DNA of 64,000 nucleotides from Mycolicibacterium cosmeticum (GTDB lineage: Bacteria; Actinomycetota; Actinomycetes; Mycobacteriales; Mycobacteriaceae). The stretch is taken from NCBI RefSeq assembly GCF_000613185.1, contig NZ_CCBB010000003.1, forward strand, positions 1,860,001 through 1,924,000. The letters are read 5' to 3'. Numbering within the stretch: position 1 is the first letter of the stretch; each line of letters opens with the position of its first letter. The notes under the pieces were generated by a model, which saw only the letters and a list, made by a program, of their open reading frames with translations, did no database searches and was not told the origin of the DNA. Shown piece after piece: positions 41,739 through 49,921 of the stretch. The translations under genes were made by a program, and so were the position numbers.

Positions 41739-42830
41739 TCAGAACTCGATGTACAGGTCATCGGAGACCGGCCGGGCCTGGCAGCCGAGGATCAGCCCTT
41801 CGGCGCGATCCTCGGGTTCCAGAATGTCGCACCGGGCCATCTCCACCTCACCGCGCACCACGGTGGCGGCGCACGATCCGCACTGCCCCTCCTTGCAGGA
41901 ATAGGGCACGTCGACACCCGCCGCTACCAGAGCGTCGACCAGCGTCGCGCTCCGCGGCCAGCGCAGCTGATGGCTGGATCCGTCCAGGTCGACGCGTAAG
42001 GTGGCCGCATCACCGTCATCGGAATCGATTGCCGCAGTGGCTGCCTCGTCGGCGAAAGGGTCACCCGACAGCGATTGGAACACCTCGAGGTGCACCTGCC
42101 GGCGCGGCACCCCCACCTCGGCGAGCGCCTCCTTGATTACGGTCATGAACGGTGCGGGACCACAGACGAACGACTCGAACCCCGCAGATGCGGCATAGAC
42201 GGTTCGCGTGAACCCACTCATCTGGGCGCGGGTGGGCAGACCCTGGAGCGACTCCAGCCAGTGCAACACGCTCAGCCGGCCCGCATAACGAGCGGCGAGC
42301 TCGCGCAACTCGGCGGCGAAGATCACCGATCGTTCGTCACGGTTGGCGTAGCACAGCACCACCCGACCCGTTCCGGCTGCCAACACCGACTTCACGATCG
42401 AGATGATCGGCGTGATCCCGCTGCCGGCCGCCCACAACAGGAAATCGGCATCCAGGTTCTCGGGCGTGAACGTCCCCGACGGTGGCAACACCTCGATGGT
42501 GTCGCCCGGGGAGATGTTGTCGCACAACCAGTTCGAACCGTAGCCTCCGACGGTCCGCTTCACCGTGACCTTGAGTTCGGCATCGGTGTGCGGTGAGCTG
42601 GCCAGCGAGTAGCACCGAGCCACCGAGCCGGTCCGGTCACTGGGCACGCGCAGCGTCAAGAACTGCCCGGGCCGGTAGGCGAAGCGGGCGCGTTGATCGT
42701 CGGGCACCGTGAACACCAGCGAGCGGGCGTCGGGACATTCCTCGATGACGTCGGCCACCGTCACTCGGACACCCCTGGACATCGAGGGGCCCATGCCCGC
42801 CGTGTCGGCCGCGCACTCGAGGTCGGTCAT
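41739..42830 (-). CDS. kshB: 3-Ketosteroid-9alpha-monooxygenase reductase KshB
   Basis: A 363-residue class IA reductase that passes electrons from NADH to the KshA Rieske centre. Domains in order: FAD-binding (RCYSLASSP), NAD-binding (GSGITPIISI, CGPAPFM) and a C-terminal plant-type ferredoxin (YSCKEGQCGSCAATV with a distal cysteine in LGCQARP). Length matches KshB of M. tuberculosis (358). The ATG at 42830 is selected because upstream in-frame sequence lacks domain character. It is divergent from the second Baeyer-Villiger gene. Confidence 0.92.
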   Translation of the reverse strand: MTDLECAADTAGMGPSMSRGVRVTVADVIEECPDARSLVFTVPDDQRARFAYRPGQFLTLRVPSDRTGSVARCYSLASSPHTDAELKVTVKRTVGGYGSNWLCDNISPGDTIEVLPPSGTFTPENLDADFLLWAAGSGITPIISIVKSVLAAGTGRVVLCYANRDERSVIFAAELRELAARYAGRLSVLHWLESLQGLPTRAQMSGFTRTVYAASAGFESFVCGPAPFMTVIKEALAEVGVPRRQVHLEVFQSLSGDPFADEAATAAIDSDDGDAATLRVDLDGSSHQLRWPRSATLVDALVAAGVDVPYSCKEGQCGSCAATVVRGEVEMARCDILEPEDRAEGLILGCQARPVSDDLYIEF

Positions 42831-42949
42831 GTTCGGTGAGTCTGACCGTGATGGCGGCGCGGGCCAACCCGGCCCGTCCGATAGTCGGGATACCCATTCA
42901 ATCCGTCCGGTGACCGGGAAGAGCGGCGGGCACCGTCGGGGCGGACGCC

Positions 42950-42955
42950 TACCGT
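42950..42955 (+). promoter_or_regulatory. Putative -10 (TACCGT) of the second BVMO operon, leaderless
   Basis: TACCGT lies 7 nt upstream of the GTG at 42963 with no Shine-Dalgarno between. A degenerate relative of the island motif (CCGGTGACCGGGAA, 42907-42920) lies about 30 bp further upstream. Confidence 0.48.
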
Positions 42956-42962
42956 ACGGCGG

Positions 42963-44570
42963 GTGAGCTCGAGTAGCCGTGTGGATGTCGTGGTGGTAGG
43001 GGCTGGCTTCGGTGGCCTGTATGCGCTGCACAAGTTCCGTTCGATGGGGCTGTCGGTGCGGGTGTTCGAAGCCGCCCCGGATGTTGGCGGCACCTGGTAC
43101 TACAACCGGTACCCAGGGGCGCGTTGTGATGTCGAGAGCGTGGACTATTGCTACTCGTTTTCCGATGAGCTCCAACAGGAGTGGACCTGGACCGAGAAGT
43201 ACGCGACCCAAGGCGAGATCCTTCGCTACATCAACTGGGTGGCCGACAAGCTCGATTTGCGGCGCGATATCACCTTCGACACCAGGGTGGTTTCGGCGAT
43301 CTTGGACGAGCACACCCTGCGCTGGACCGTCGGCACCGATGGGGGCGAATCGGTTGATGCCCGATTCGTGGTCATGGCCACCGGTCCGCTGTCGGCCGCG
43401 GTGACACCGAACATCCCGGGTTTGGGCAGCTTCGGCGGGGAGATCTACCACACGGCGCACTGGCCACACGAGAACGTCGACTTCAGTGGCAAACGGGTCG
43501 CAGTGATCGGAACCGGATCCTCGGGCATCCAGTCGATCCCGATCATCGCCGAACAAGCCGACCACCTGTACGTCTTTCAGCGCACGCCGAATTACAGTGT
43601 GCCGGCCGGTAATCGCCCACTGACCGCCGAGGAGATCGCCGACATCAAGGCGAACTACGCCGAGCGGCGCAGGATGTCATGGCGCAGTGGCGGCGGCTCG
43701 CCGCACGTGGCGCACCCGAAATTGACGATGGAGGCCAGCCCGCAGGAACGCGAGGAAGCGTTTGAGAGGCGCTGGGAGCTCGGCGGTGTGCTGTTCTCCA
43801 AGACGTTCAGCGATCAGATGATCACCCTGGAGGCCAACGAGGAGGCGCGCAAGTTCTACGAGAACAAGATCCGCGCCGTCATCGACGATCCACAGCTCGC
43901 CGACATGTTGATCCCCACCGACCATCCGATCGGCACGAAACGGATCTGCACCGACACCAACTATTTCCAAACCTATAACCGTGACAACGTCACGCTTGTC
44001 AGCGTGCGCAAGACGCCGATCGAGTCGATCGACGAAACCGGGATCAACACCGAGGACAAGCACTACGACATCGATGCCCTGGTGCTGGCCACCGGATTCG
44101 ACGCGATGACCGGCACGCTGGCCAAGATCGACATCGTCGGGCGCGGTGGCCAGAAGCTGGTTGACGACTGGGCGGCCGGACCGCGCACCTACCTGGGACT
44201 GGGCACCGACGGCTTCCCCAACCTGTTCCTGGTATCCGGCCCCGGTGCGCCCGCGGTGCTGGCCAACATGGTGCTGCACGCCGAGGCGCACATCAACTGG
44301 ATCGCCGACGCCATCACCTATCTCGACACCCACGGTTACGCAGCCCTGGAACCGACCGTCGACGCGGTGGACAACTGGGTCGCCGAATGTGCGCAACGCG
44401 CCGAGGCCACCCTGTTCACCAAGGCCAACTCCTGGTACATGGGCGCCAACATTCCCGGAAAGCCCCGGATGTTCATGCTCTTCCTGGGTGGGTTCGGGAC
44501 CTACCTGGACATCTGCAACGAAGCTGCGGCCGCCCGCTACAAAGGATTCGATCTGTTGAAGGCACCCTGA
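42963..44570 (+). CDS. Baeyer-Villiger monooxygenase (CHMO/CPDMO-like)
   Basis: A 535-residue type I Baeyer-Villiger monooxygenase without N-terminal extension. The FAD motif GAGFGGLYALHKF begins at about residue 13, followed by GGTWYYNRYPGARCDVES; the fingerprint FGGEIYHTAHWP is at about 157-168; the NADPH motif is GTGSSGIQ. This architecture is that of cyclohexanone- and steroid-type enzymes, which turn cyclic ketones into lactones. The start is GTG. It heads a four-gene operon with three SDR genes; the TGATG junction with the first SDR implies coupled translation. Confidence 0.92.
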   Translation: MSSSSRVDVVVVGAGFGGLYALHKFRSMGLSVRVFEAAPDVGGTWYYNRYPGARCDVESVDYCYSFSDELQQEWTWTEKYATQGEILRYINWVADKLDLRRDITFDTRVVSAILDEHTLRWTVGTDGGESVDARFVVMATGPLSAAVTPNIPGLGSFGGEIYHTAHWPHENVDFSGKRVAVIGTGSSGIQSIPIIAEQADHLYVFQRTPNYSVPAGNRPLTAEEIADIKANYAERRRMSWRSGGGSPHVAHPKLTMEASPQEREEAFERRWELGGVLFSKTFSDQMITLEANEEARKFYENKIRAVIDDPQLADMLIPTDHPIGTKRICTDTNYFQTYNRDNVTLVSVRKTPIESIDETGINTEDKHYDIDALVLATGFDAMTGTLAKIDIVGRGGQKLVDDWAAGPRTYLGLGTDGFPNLFLVSGPGAPAVLANMVLHAEAHINWIADAITYLDTHGYAALEPTVDAVDNWVAECAQRAEATLFTKANSWYMGANIPGKPRMFMLFLGGFGTYLDICNEAAAARYKGFDLLKAP

Positions 44571-45373
44571 TGCCTGATCTGCGCGACCAGGTTGTCCTGG
44601 TCACCGGCGCAGGCCGGGGCACGGGTCGCGTGCATTGCCGGCGTTTCGCCGAGGCCGGTGCCGATGTCATCATGCTCGATCACCGGCATGCCGCCGATGA
44701 CCTGAAGGAGACGGCCGCGCAGGTGCACGGGCGCGGGCGACGCAGCTTTGCCGGTGTCGGCGATGTCGCGGACGCGACCGAGGTCACCGCGGTGGTTGAC
44801 GCCGGGGTGCGCACCCTCGGTCGCCTCGATGTCATCGTCGCCAACGCAGGCATCCACACTGCGTCCGCACCGGCGTGGACCATCAGCCCCCAGGACTGGC
44901 AGCGCACCCTCGACATCAACCTCACCGGTGTGTGGCACACCGTCAAAGCCGGTGTCCGGCATATCGGGCCGGGCGGTGGCTCGGTGGTGATCATCAGCTC
45001 CACCAATGGCCTGCGCGGTACCGCAGGCACCGCGCCGTACACCGCCAGCAAGCATGCCGTCGTCGGGCTGGCCCGCACGTTGGCCAATGAACTTGGATCG
45101 CGACGGATCCGGGTGAACACCATCCACCCGGGAGCTGTCGCGACGCCGATGGTGCGCAACACCGCCACCTACAAGCGGCTCCGTCCCGATCTGACCAATC
45201 CCACTGAGGCCGACGCCGTCGAGGTCCTCGCCGCCCGCAACCTGCTCCCGGTGCCCTGGGTCGAACCGGTCGATGTGGCCAACGCCGCGGTGTTCCTCGC
45301 GTCCGATGACGCCCGATACATCACGGGTACCCAGCTGGTCGTCGATGCGGGCCTGACCCAGAAGACCACATGA
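44570..45373 (+). CDS. Mycofactocin-coupled SDR-family oxidoreductase
   Basis: A 267-residue short-chain dehydrogenase with the features of the mycofactocin-linked subgroup: VTGAGRGTGRVHCRRFAEAGADVI, ANAGIHT, NLTGVWHTVKA, active site SSTNGLRG...YTASKHAVVGL, and the C-terminal PVPWVEPVDVANAAVFLASDDARYITG. Such enzymes hold NAD tightly and pass electrons to the peptide-derived cofactor mycofactocin instead of exchanging NADH. It is the second gene of the BVMO operon. A likely role is oxidation of a secondary alcohol to the BVMO's ketone. Confidence 0.9.
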   Translation: MPDLRDQVVLVTGAGRGTGRVHCRRFAEAGADVIMLDHRHAADDLKETAAQVHGRGRRSFAGVGDVADATEVTAVVDAGVRTLGRLDVIVANAGIHTASAPAWTISPQDWQRTLDINLTGVWHTVKAGVRHIGPGGGSVVIISSTNGLRGTAGTAPYTASKHAVVGLARTLANELGSRRIRVNTIHPGAVATPMVRNTATYKRLRPDLTNPTEADAVEVLAARNLLPVPWVEPVDVANAAVFLASDDARYITGTQLVVDAGLTQKTT

Positions 45374-46203
45374 GCGCGCGTTTGGCAGGCAAGACCGCAC
45401 TGATCACCGGCGCGGCTCGCGGTATCGGACGCGCTCAGGCCGTCAGATTCGCCCAAGAAGGCGCGGCGATCATCGCCATGGATATCTGCGGGCCTGTCGA
45501 CACCGTGCGGATTCCTCCCAGCGGCCCACAGGATCTGGACGAGACCGCCCGCTTGGTCCGGCAGGTCGGTGGCCGCATCGTCACGGAAATCGTCGACGTA
45601 CGTGACCCGGCCGCCCTTCGCCACGCAACCGACAGTGCCGCCACTGCGTTCGGCGGTATCGACATCGTCTGCGCCACTGCGGGCATCACGTCGCGCGCGC
45701 TCGCCGATGAGATGTCCGAAGCGACGTGGCGCACCATGCTGGACATCAATCTCACCGGCGTGTGGAGTACCTGTGCTGCGACGGCGCCGCACCTGATCGA
45801 CCGCGGGGCGGGCTCCATGATCCTGGTCAGTTCCATTGCCGGGCTGCGTGGTCTGGTCGGGGTGGCGCACTACACCGCGGCCAAGCACGGCGTGGTGGGG
45901 CTGATGCGCAGCCTTGCTCACGACCTGGCACCGCACAACGTCCGGGTGAATTGCGTGCACCCGACCAACGTCGACACCGACATGATTCAGAATGACGTCG
46001 TGCGCAGCGCATTCCGCCCGGATTTGGATCGCCCGCCCACCCGGTCGGAATTCGCCGACGCCGCGGGCGCGATGAACCTGCTCGCCGTTCCCTGGGTCGA
46101 CCCGGTCGACGTCGCCAACGCCTGCCTGTTCCTCGCGTCAGATGAGGCACGGTATATCACCGCCGTCACCCTGCCCGTCGATGCGGGGGCAACCCAACGA
46201 TGA
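45370..46203 (+). CDS. Mycofactocin-coupled SDR-family oxidoreductase
   Basis: A 277-residue relative of the preceding gene: ITGAARGIGRAQAVRFAQEGA, a DICGPVDT insertion after beta2 as in mycofactocin-coupled SDRs, NLTGVWSTCAA, SSIAGLRG...YTAAKHGVVGLMR, HPTNVDTDM and PWVDPVDVANACLFLASDEARYIT at the C-terminus. It overlaps its neighbours on both sides by 4 bp. Two adjacent enzymes of this class suggest two different hydroxyl groups of the same substrate. Confidence 0.9.
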   Translation: MSARLAGKTALITGAARGIGRAQAVRFAQEGAAIIAMDICGPVDTVRIPPSGPQDLDETARLVRQVGGRIVTEIVDVRDPAALRHATDSAATAFGGIDIVCATAGITSRALADEMSEATWRTMLDINLTGVWSTCAATAPHLIDRGAGSMILVSSIAGLRGLVGVAHYTAAKHGVVGLMRSLAHDLAPHNVRVNCVHPTNVDTDMIQNDVVRSAFRPDLDRPPTRSEFADAAGAMNLLAVPWVDPVDVANACLFLASDEARYITAVTLPVDAGATQR

Positions 46204-47084
46204 CCGACAGGACCGATGCGAGGATGCTAGTGCCGAAGACCTACGCGGTGACCGGCGCGGCGTCGGGGATGGGGCGCGCCGTCGCGGCGCGGCTTCGGGC
46301 CGACGGGCATCGGGTGATCACCGTGGATATCCGCGACGCCGACGTCGTCGCCGATCTGTCTACGCCCCTAGGCCGGTCGCATGCCGCAGCGGCCGTACTC
46401 CACGATGCCGACGGGCGCCTCGACGGTGCGGTCCTGGCGGCCGGGCTCGGGCCGCGGCCAGGCATCGCGAATGTCCCGCGCATCATGTCGGTCAATTACC
46501 TCGGCGTCGTCGAATTGTTGGAGGCGTGGCGGTCCGCTCTGGCTGCCGGAGGCGCCAAAGTGGTGGTGGTAGGTAGTAATTCGGCGACCACCATGCCCAT
46601 GGTGCCGCACCGTGCGGTACGCGCCTTGTTGCGCAACGACCTCGACACTGCCGTCCGGGCCGTCCGTATCTTCCGCAAGGCCGCGTCGCCCATGGCCTAC
46701 GGTGCGTCAAAGATCGCGCTCATGCGTTGGGTACGTCGCACCGCCGTGCAACCCACATGGGCCGGCGCAGGCATACGTCTCAACGCCATCGCCCCTGGTG
46801 CGATCAGTACGCCGCTCCTGGACGAGCAACTGGCCACCCCGCGCGAAGCCAAAGCCGTCCAGTCTTTTCCGGTGCCGGTGGGAGGGTTCGGCGCGGCCGA
46901 ACACCTCGCCGAGTGGATGTGCTTCATGTTGACCGATGCTGCCGAATTTCTATGCGGCAGTGTGATATTCGTGGACGGCGGATCGGATGCCTATTTCCGG
47001 GCTGACCACTGGCCACGTCGTGTCCCGGCCGTGGGGCTGCCCCGTTATCTGTATCGGCTTGTCAGTCATTCACGATTACGCTGA
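46200..47084 (+). CDS. SDR-family dehydrogenase, 3alpha-HSD-like
   Basis: A 294-residue short-chain dehydrogenase with TGAASGMGRAVAARLRADG, VDIRDADVVADLS after beta2, a shortened central region (VLAAGLGPRPG), S in GSNSATT and YGASK. The shortened beta3-beta4 region with an insertion before YxxxK recalls bacterial 3alpha-hydroxysteroid dehydrogenases, so a hydroxysteroid substrate is plausible. It is the last gene of the BVMO operon and ends in a convergent terminator zone. Confidence 0.83.
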   Translation: MTDRTDARMLVPKTYAVTGAASGMGRAVAARLRADGHRVITVDIRDADVVADLSTPLGRSHAAAAVLHDADGRLDGAVLAAGLGPRPGIANVPRIMSVNYLGVVELLEAWRSALAAGGAKVVVVGSNSATTMPMVPHRAVRALLRNDLDTAVRAVRIFRKAASPMAYGASKIALMRWVRRTAVQPTWAGAGIRLNAIAPGAISTPLLDEQLATPREAKAVQSFPVPVGGFGAAEHLAEWMCFMLTDAAEFLCGSVIFVDGGSDAYFRADHWPRRVPAVGLPRYLYRLVSHSRLR

Positions 47085-47101
47085 ACACCGGGAGTGCGTG
47101 C

Positions 47102-47160
47102 CCAAAACCGACGTTTGGCCGGTTGGTTCTCGGCTTCTTCGACCCAAACGTGAGTTTGGG
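47102..47160. terminator. Bidirectional terminator zone with CCCAAAC/GTTTGGG hairpin
   Basis: Between convergent genes lie a perfect 7-bp hairpin (CCCAAAC-GTGA-GTTTGGG, 47143-47160) and a smaller one (CCAAA...TTTGG, 47102-47118). ACGTTTGG (47111-47118) can also pair with CCAAACGT (47144-47151), so alternative structures are possible. It probably ends transcription from both sides. Confidence 0.65.
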
Positions 47161-47165
47161 CGGAC

Positions 47166-48050
47166 TCAGCTGCTCGGGCGGTTCAGGAACCCGAGAACCA
47201 CCGATTCGAATGCCTGCTTGGCTTCGATCATGGCCCAGTGCCCGCAGCGCGGGAAGACATGCAGTTCCGCATTGGGAATGGTCCGCATCGGAATGAGGGC
47301 CATGTCCAAGGGGCTCACGCGGTCATCGCGCCCCCAGGCCAGCAGTGTCGGGGCGGCGACTTTGTGCATCTGTGCCCACGGCAGCGGCAGGTCCGACGAC
47401 GCCATGGCCGCCATCATCGCGGCGAACGCGGCCTTGCCGTACATCCGTCGCGCGGCCGCGAGCGTTTCCGGGTCGGTGGCCAGTGCCCACCGCTCCTCGA
47501 TGAGTTCGTCGGTGACCACCGCGGGGTCGAAGACCATCGAATGCAGCCACCGGATCAGGGTGTCGCGGCTGGGCTCCTCGGTGAACTCCTGAAGGAGGCG
47601 GATCCCTTCGCTGGGGCCGGGGGAGAACACATTGGTGCCTATCCCGCCGATGCTGACCAGCCGACCTACGCGCTGGGGTGCGTTGATCGCGACACTGATT
47701 CCGACACCACCGCCCATCGAGTTACCGATGATGTCGACGCGCTCGACCCCGAGCGCGTCGAGGAACGGAGTCACCGCACCCTGTGCCGTGATCATCGGAT
47801 GACCACCCCAGTCGTCGGAGACACCGAAACCTGGGAACTCCAGCACCAGGCAGCGATGCTGCTCGGCGAACACCGGCAGCACGCCGCGGAAGTTGCGCCA
47901 GCCGGTCACGCCGGGCCCGGATCCGTGCAGGAACAGCACGGTCGGCCCGTCGCCGGCATCGTAATAGCGCAAAGTCCCAGCACTGGTGTCGATTTCGCGC
48001 AGCCCACCGAAGCGCTCAGCTTCGTCGACCATCAAAGTGGAATCGGACAT
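47166..48050 (-). CDS. hsaD: HsaD-like meta-cleavage product hydrolase
   Basis: A 294-residue C-C bond hydrolase of the alpha/beta fold. Visible are the oxyanion region HGSGPGVTGW, nucleophile S111 in GNSMGGG, an acid residue in WGRDDRVSPLD and the histidine in CGHWAMIE. It resembles HsaD of M. tuberculosis, which hydrolyses 4,9-DSHA, the product of HsaC. The ATG at 48050 has GGGAGG upstream. It is monocistronic, 235 bp from the divergent mce operon, sharing with it a region containing the conserved 13-mer. Confidence 0.88.
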   Translation of the reverse strand: MSDSTLMVDEAERFGGLREIDTSAGTLRYYDAGDGPTVLFLHGSGPGVTGWRNFRGVLPVFAEQHRCLVLEFPGFGVSDDWGGHPMITAQGAVTPFLDALGVERVDIIGNSMGGGVGISVAINAPQRVGRLVSIGGIGTNVFSPGPSEGIRLLQEFTEEPSRDTLIRWLHSMVFDPAVVTDELIEERWALATDPETLAAARRMYGKAAFAAMMAAMASSDLPLPWAQMHKVAAPTLLAWGRDDRVSPLDMALIPMRTIPNAELHVFPRCGHWAMIEAKQAFESVVLGFLNRPSS

Positions 48051-48121
48051 CCACCCTCCCGGGAGTTGGATCACTGTCCAGCTCAGCTTCGCCCCCGAAG
48101 CGCAGCAGGTGCAACGCGACA

Positions 48122-48134
48122 TTCCGCTGACCGG
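48122..48134 (-). promoter_or_regulatory. CCGGTCAGCGGAA (minus strand) between hsaD and the mce operon
   Basis: A fourth exact copy of the 13-mer, here on the minus strand, 72 bp upstream of the hsaD-like gene and 151 bp upstream of yrbEA. It links the import operon to the catabolic genes. Confidence 0.62.
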
Positions 48135-48284
48135 TGACTGCACGTGCGCTCGCCAGAGGCGTGACTTCGGTTCCCGATGGGCGGGACACTGCCTGCCACG
48201 TCGGGACCGGGGCTGTCATGGTTCCCGGTCGAGAGTGTCCCGGATCACAGGATCCGGTCGCCGATCAGGGAACGGAGGGCCGCG

Positions 48285-49055
48285 ATGCCACAAGGACGGC
48301 TCGCAGCCCCGCTGCAGGCGGTGGGCGGGCTGTTCGCCATGTCGGTGGATGCGGCCAAATACGTGGTTCGTGGCCCGTTCCAGTGGCGCGAGTTCCTGGA
48401 TCAATCGTGGTTCGTCGCTCGTGTCTCACTCGCGCCGACCCTGTTGGTGGCCATTCCGTTCACCGTCCTGGTGTCGTTCACCCTCAACATCCTGCTGCGC
48501 GAACTCGGTGCGGCCGACCTGTCCGGGGCCGGCGCCGCGTTCGGGGCGGTGACCCAAGTCGGGCCCATGGTCACGGTGCTCATCGTGGCCGGCGCCGGCG
48601 CCACGGCGATGTGTGCGGACCTCGGATCGCGCACCATTCGCGAGGAGATCGACGCCATGGAGGTCCTCGGTATCAACCCGGTGCAGCGGTTGGTCACGCC
48701 CCGCATGCTGGCATCGGGTTTGGTGGCCCTGCTGCTCAACAGTCTGGTGGTCATCATCGGCATCCTCGGCGGCTACCTCTTCTCGGTGTTCGTGCAAGAC
48801 GTCAACCCCGGCGCCTTCGCCGCCGGCATCACGTTGCTCACCGGCGTTCCGGAGGTGATCATCTCCTGCATCAAGGCCGCGCTGTTCGGCCTGATCGCCG
48901 GCCTGGTGGCCTGTTACCGCGGCCTGACCATCTCGGGCGGTGGGGCCAAGGCCGTGGGTAACGCCGTCAACGAGACCGTCGTCTACGCCTTCATGGCTCT
49001 CTTCGTGATCAATGTCGTCGTCACCGCCATCGGCATTCAGATGACGACCCGATGA
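48285..49055 (+). CDS. yrbEA: Mce-system permease YrbEA
   Basis: A 256-residue MlaE-family permease subunit with five to six predicted transmembrane helices and the conserved EEIDAMEVLGINPVQRLV cytoplasmic loop that couples to the ATPase (MceG/MlaF, encoded elsewhere). It is the first gene of the mce operon. The ATG at 48285 has GGAGG 6 nt upstream. With YrbEB it forms the inner-membrane channel of a lipid or steroid importer. Confidence 0.94.
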   Translation: MPQGRLAAPLQAVGGLFAMSVDAAKYVVRGPFQWREFLDQSWFVARVSLAPTLLVAIPFTVLVSFTLNILLRELGAADLSGAGAAFGAVTQVGPMVTVLIVAGAGATAMCADLGSRTIREEIDAMEVLGINPVQRLVTPRMLASGLVALLLNSLVVIIGILGGYLFSVFVQDVNPGAFAAGITLLTGVPEVIISCIKAALFGLIAGLVACYRGLTISGGGAKAVGNAVNETVVYAFMALFVINVVVTAIGIQMTTR

Positions 49056-49912
49056 CAGGATCGCTGTTGACAGTGCAATCGACCTACCCACGCTTGTCCC
49101 GAGTGGTGCGCCAACCTGCGGTCGTGGTGGGCGGAATCGGCGACCATGTGCTCTTCTATGGTCGCGCGCTGGCGGCCATGCCCTACGCGGCCATGCATTA
49201 CCGCCGGGAAGTGATCCGGTTGATCGCCGAAATAAGCATGGGCGCGGGCACCTTGGCGATGATCGGCGGCACCGTGGTGATCGTCGGTTTCCTGACACTG
49301 GCCACCGGTGGAGTCTTGGCCATTCAGGGATACAGCTCGTTGGGCAATATCGGCATCGAGGCCCTCACCGGCTTCCTGGCCGCCTTCATCAACGTTCGCA
49401 TCTCGGCCCCCATCGTTGCGGGGATCGGGTTGGCCGCCACCTTCGGTGCCGGCGTCACCGCCCAGCTGGGCGCAATGCGGATCAACGAGGAGATCGATGC
49501 CCTGGAATCGATGGGCATCCGAGCGGTGGAGTATCTGGTCAGTACCCGCATCGCGGCCGGCATGCTGGCCATCACACCGCTGTACTCGATCGCAGTGATC
49601 CTGTCGTTCGTCGCCAGCCAGTTCACCACCGTGGTGCTCCTCGGACAATCCGGTGGCTTGTACGACCATTACTTCAACACCTTCCTGAACCCCATCGACC
49701 TGCTGTGGTCGTTCCTGCAGGCCTTGCTGATGGCCTTGGCGATCCTGCTGATCCACACCTACTACGGCTTCTTCGCCAACGGCGGTCCCGCGGGTGTCGG
49801 TGTGGCGGTGGGCAATGCGGTGCGCACGTCGCTGATCGTCGTCGTCTCCATCACGTTGCTCATCTCGCTGGCCGTGTACGGCTCCAACGGCAACTTCAAC
49901 CTCTCCGGTTAG
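49052..49912 (+). CDS. yrbEB: Mce-system permease YrbEB
   Basis: A 286-residue MlaE-family permease, the second subunit. It has the coupling loop NEEIDALESMGIRAVEYLVSTR and about five hydrophobic helices, with an N-terminal amphipathic segment. It overlaps yrbEA by 4 bp (ATGA) and precedes mceA by 9 bp. No ATPase gene is present in this window. Confidence 0.94.
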   Translation: MTGSLLTVQSTYPRLSRVVRQPAVVVGGIGDHVLFYGRALAAMPYAAMHYRREVIRLIAEISMGAGTLAMIGGTVVIVGFLTLATGGVLAIQGYSSLGNIGIEALTGFLAAFINVRISAPIVAGIGLAATFGAGVTAQLGAMRINEEIDALESMGIRAVEYLVSTRIAAGMLAITPLYSIAVILSFVASQFTTVVLLGQSGGLYDHYFNTFLNPIDLLWSFLQALLMALAILLIHTYYGFFANGGPAGVGVAVGNAVRTSLIVVVSITLLISLAVYGSNGNFNLSG

Positions 49913-49921
49913 CAGGCTGTG

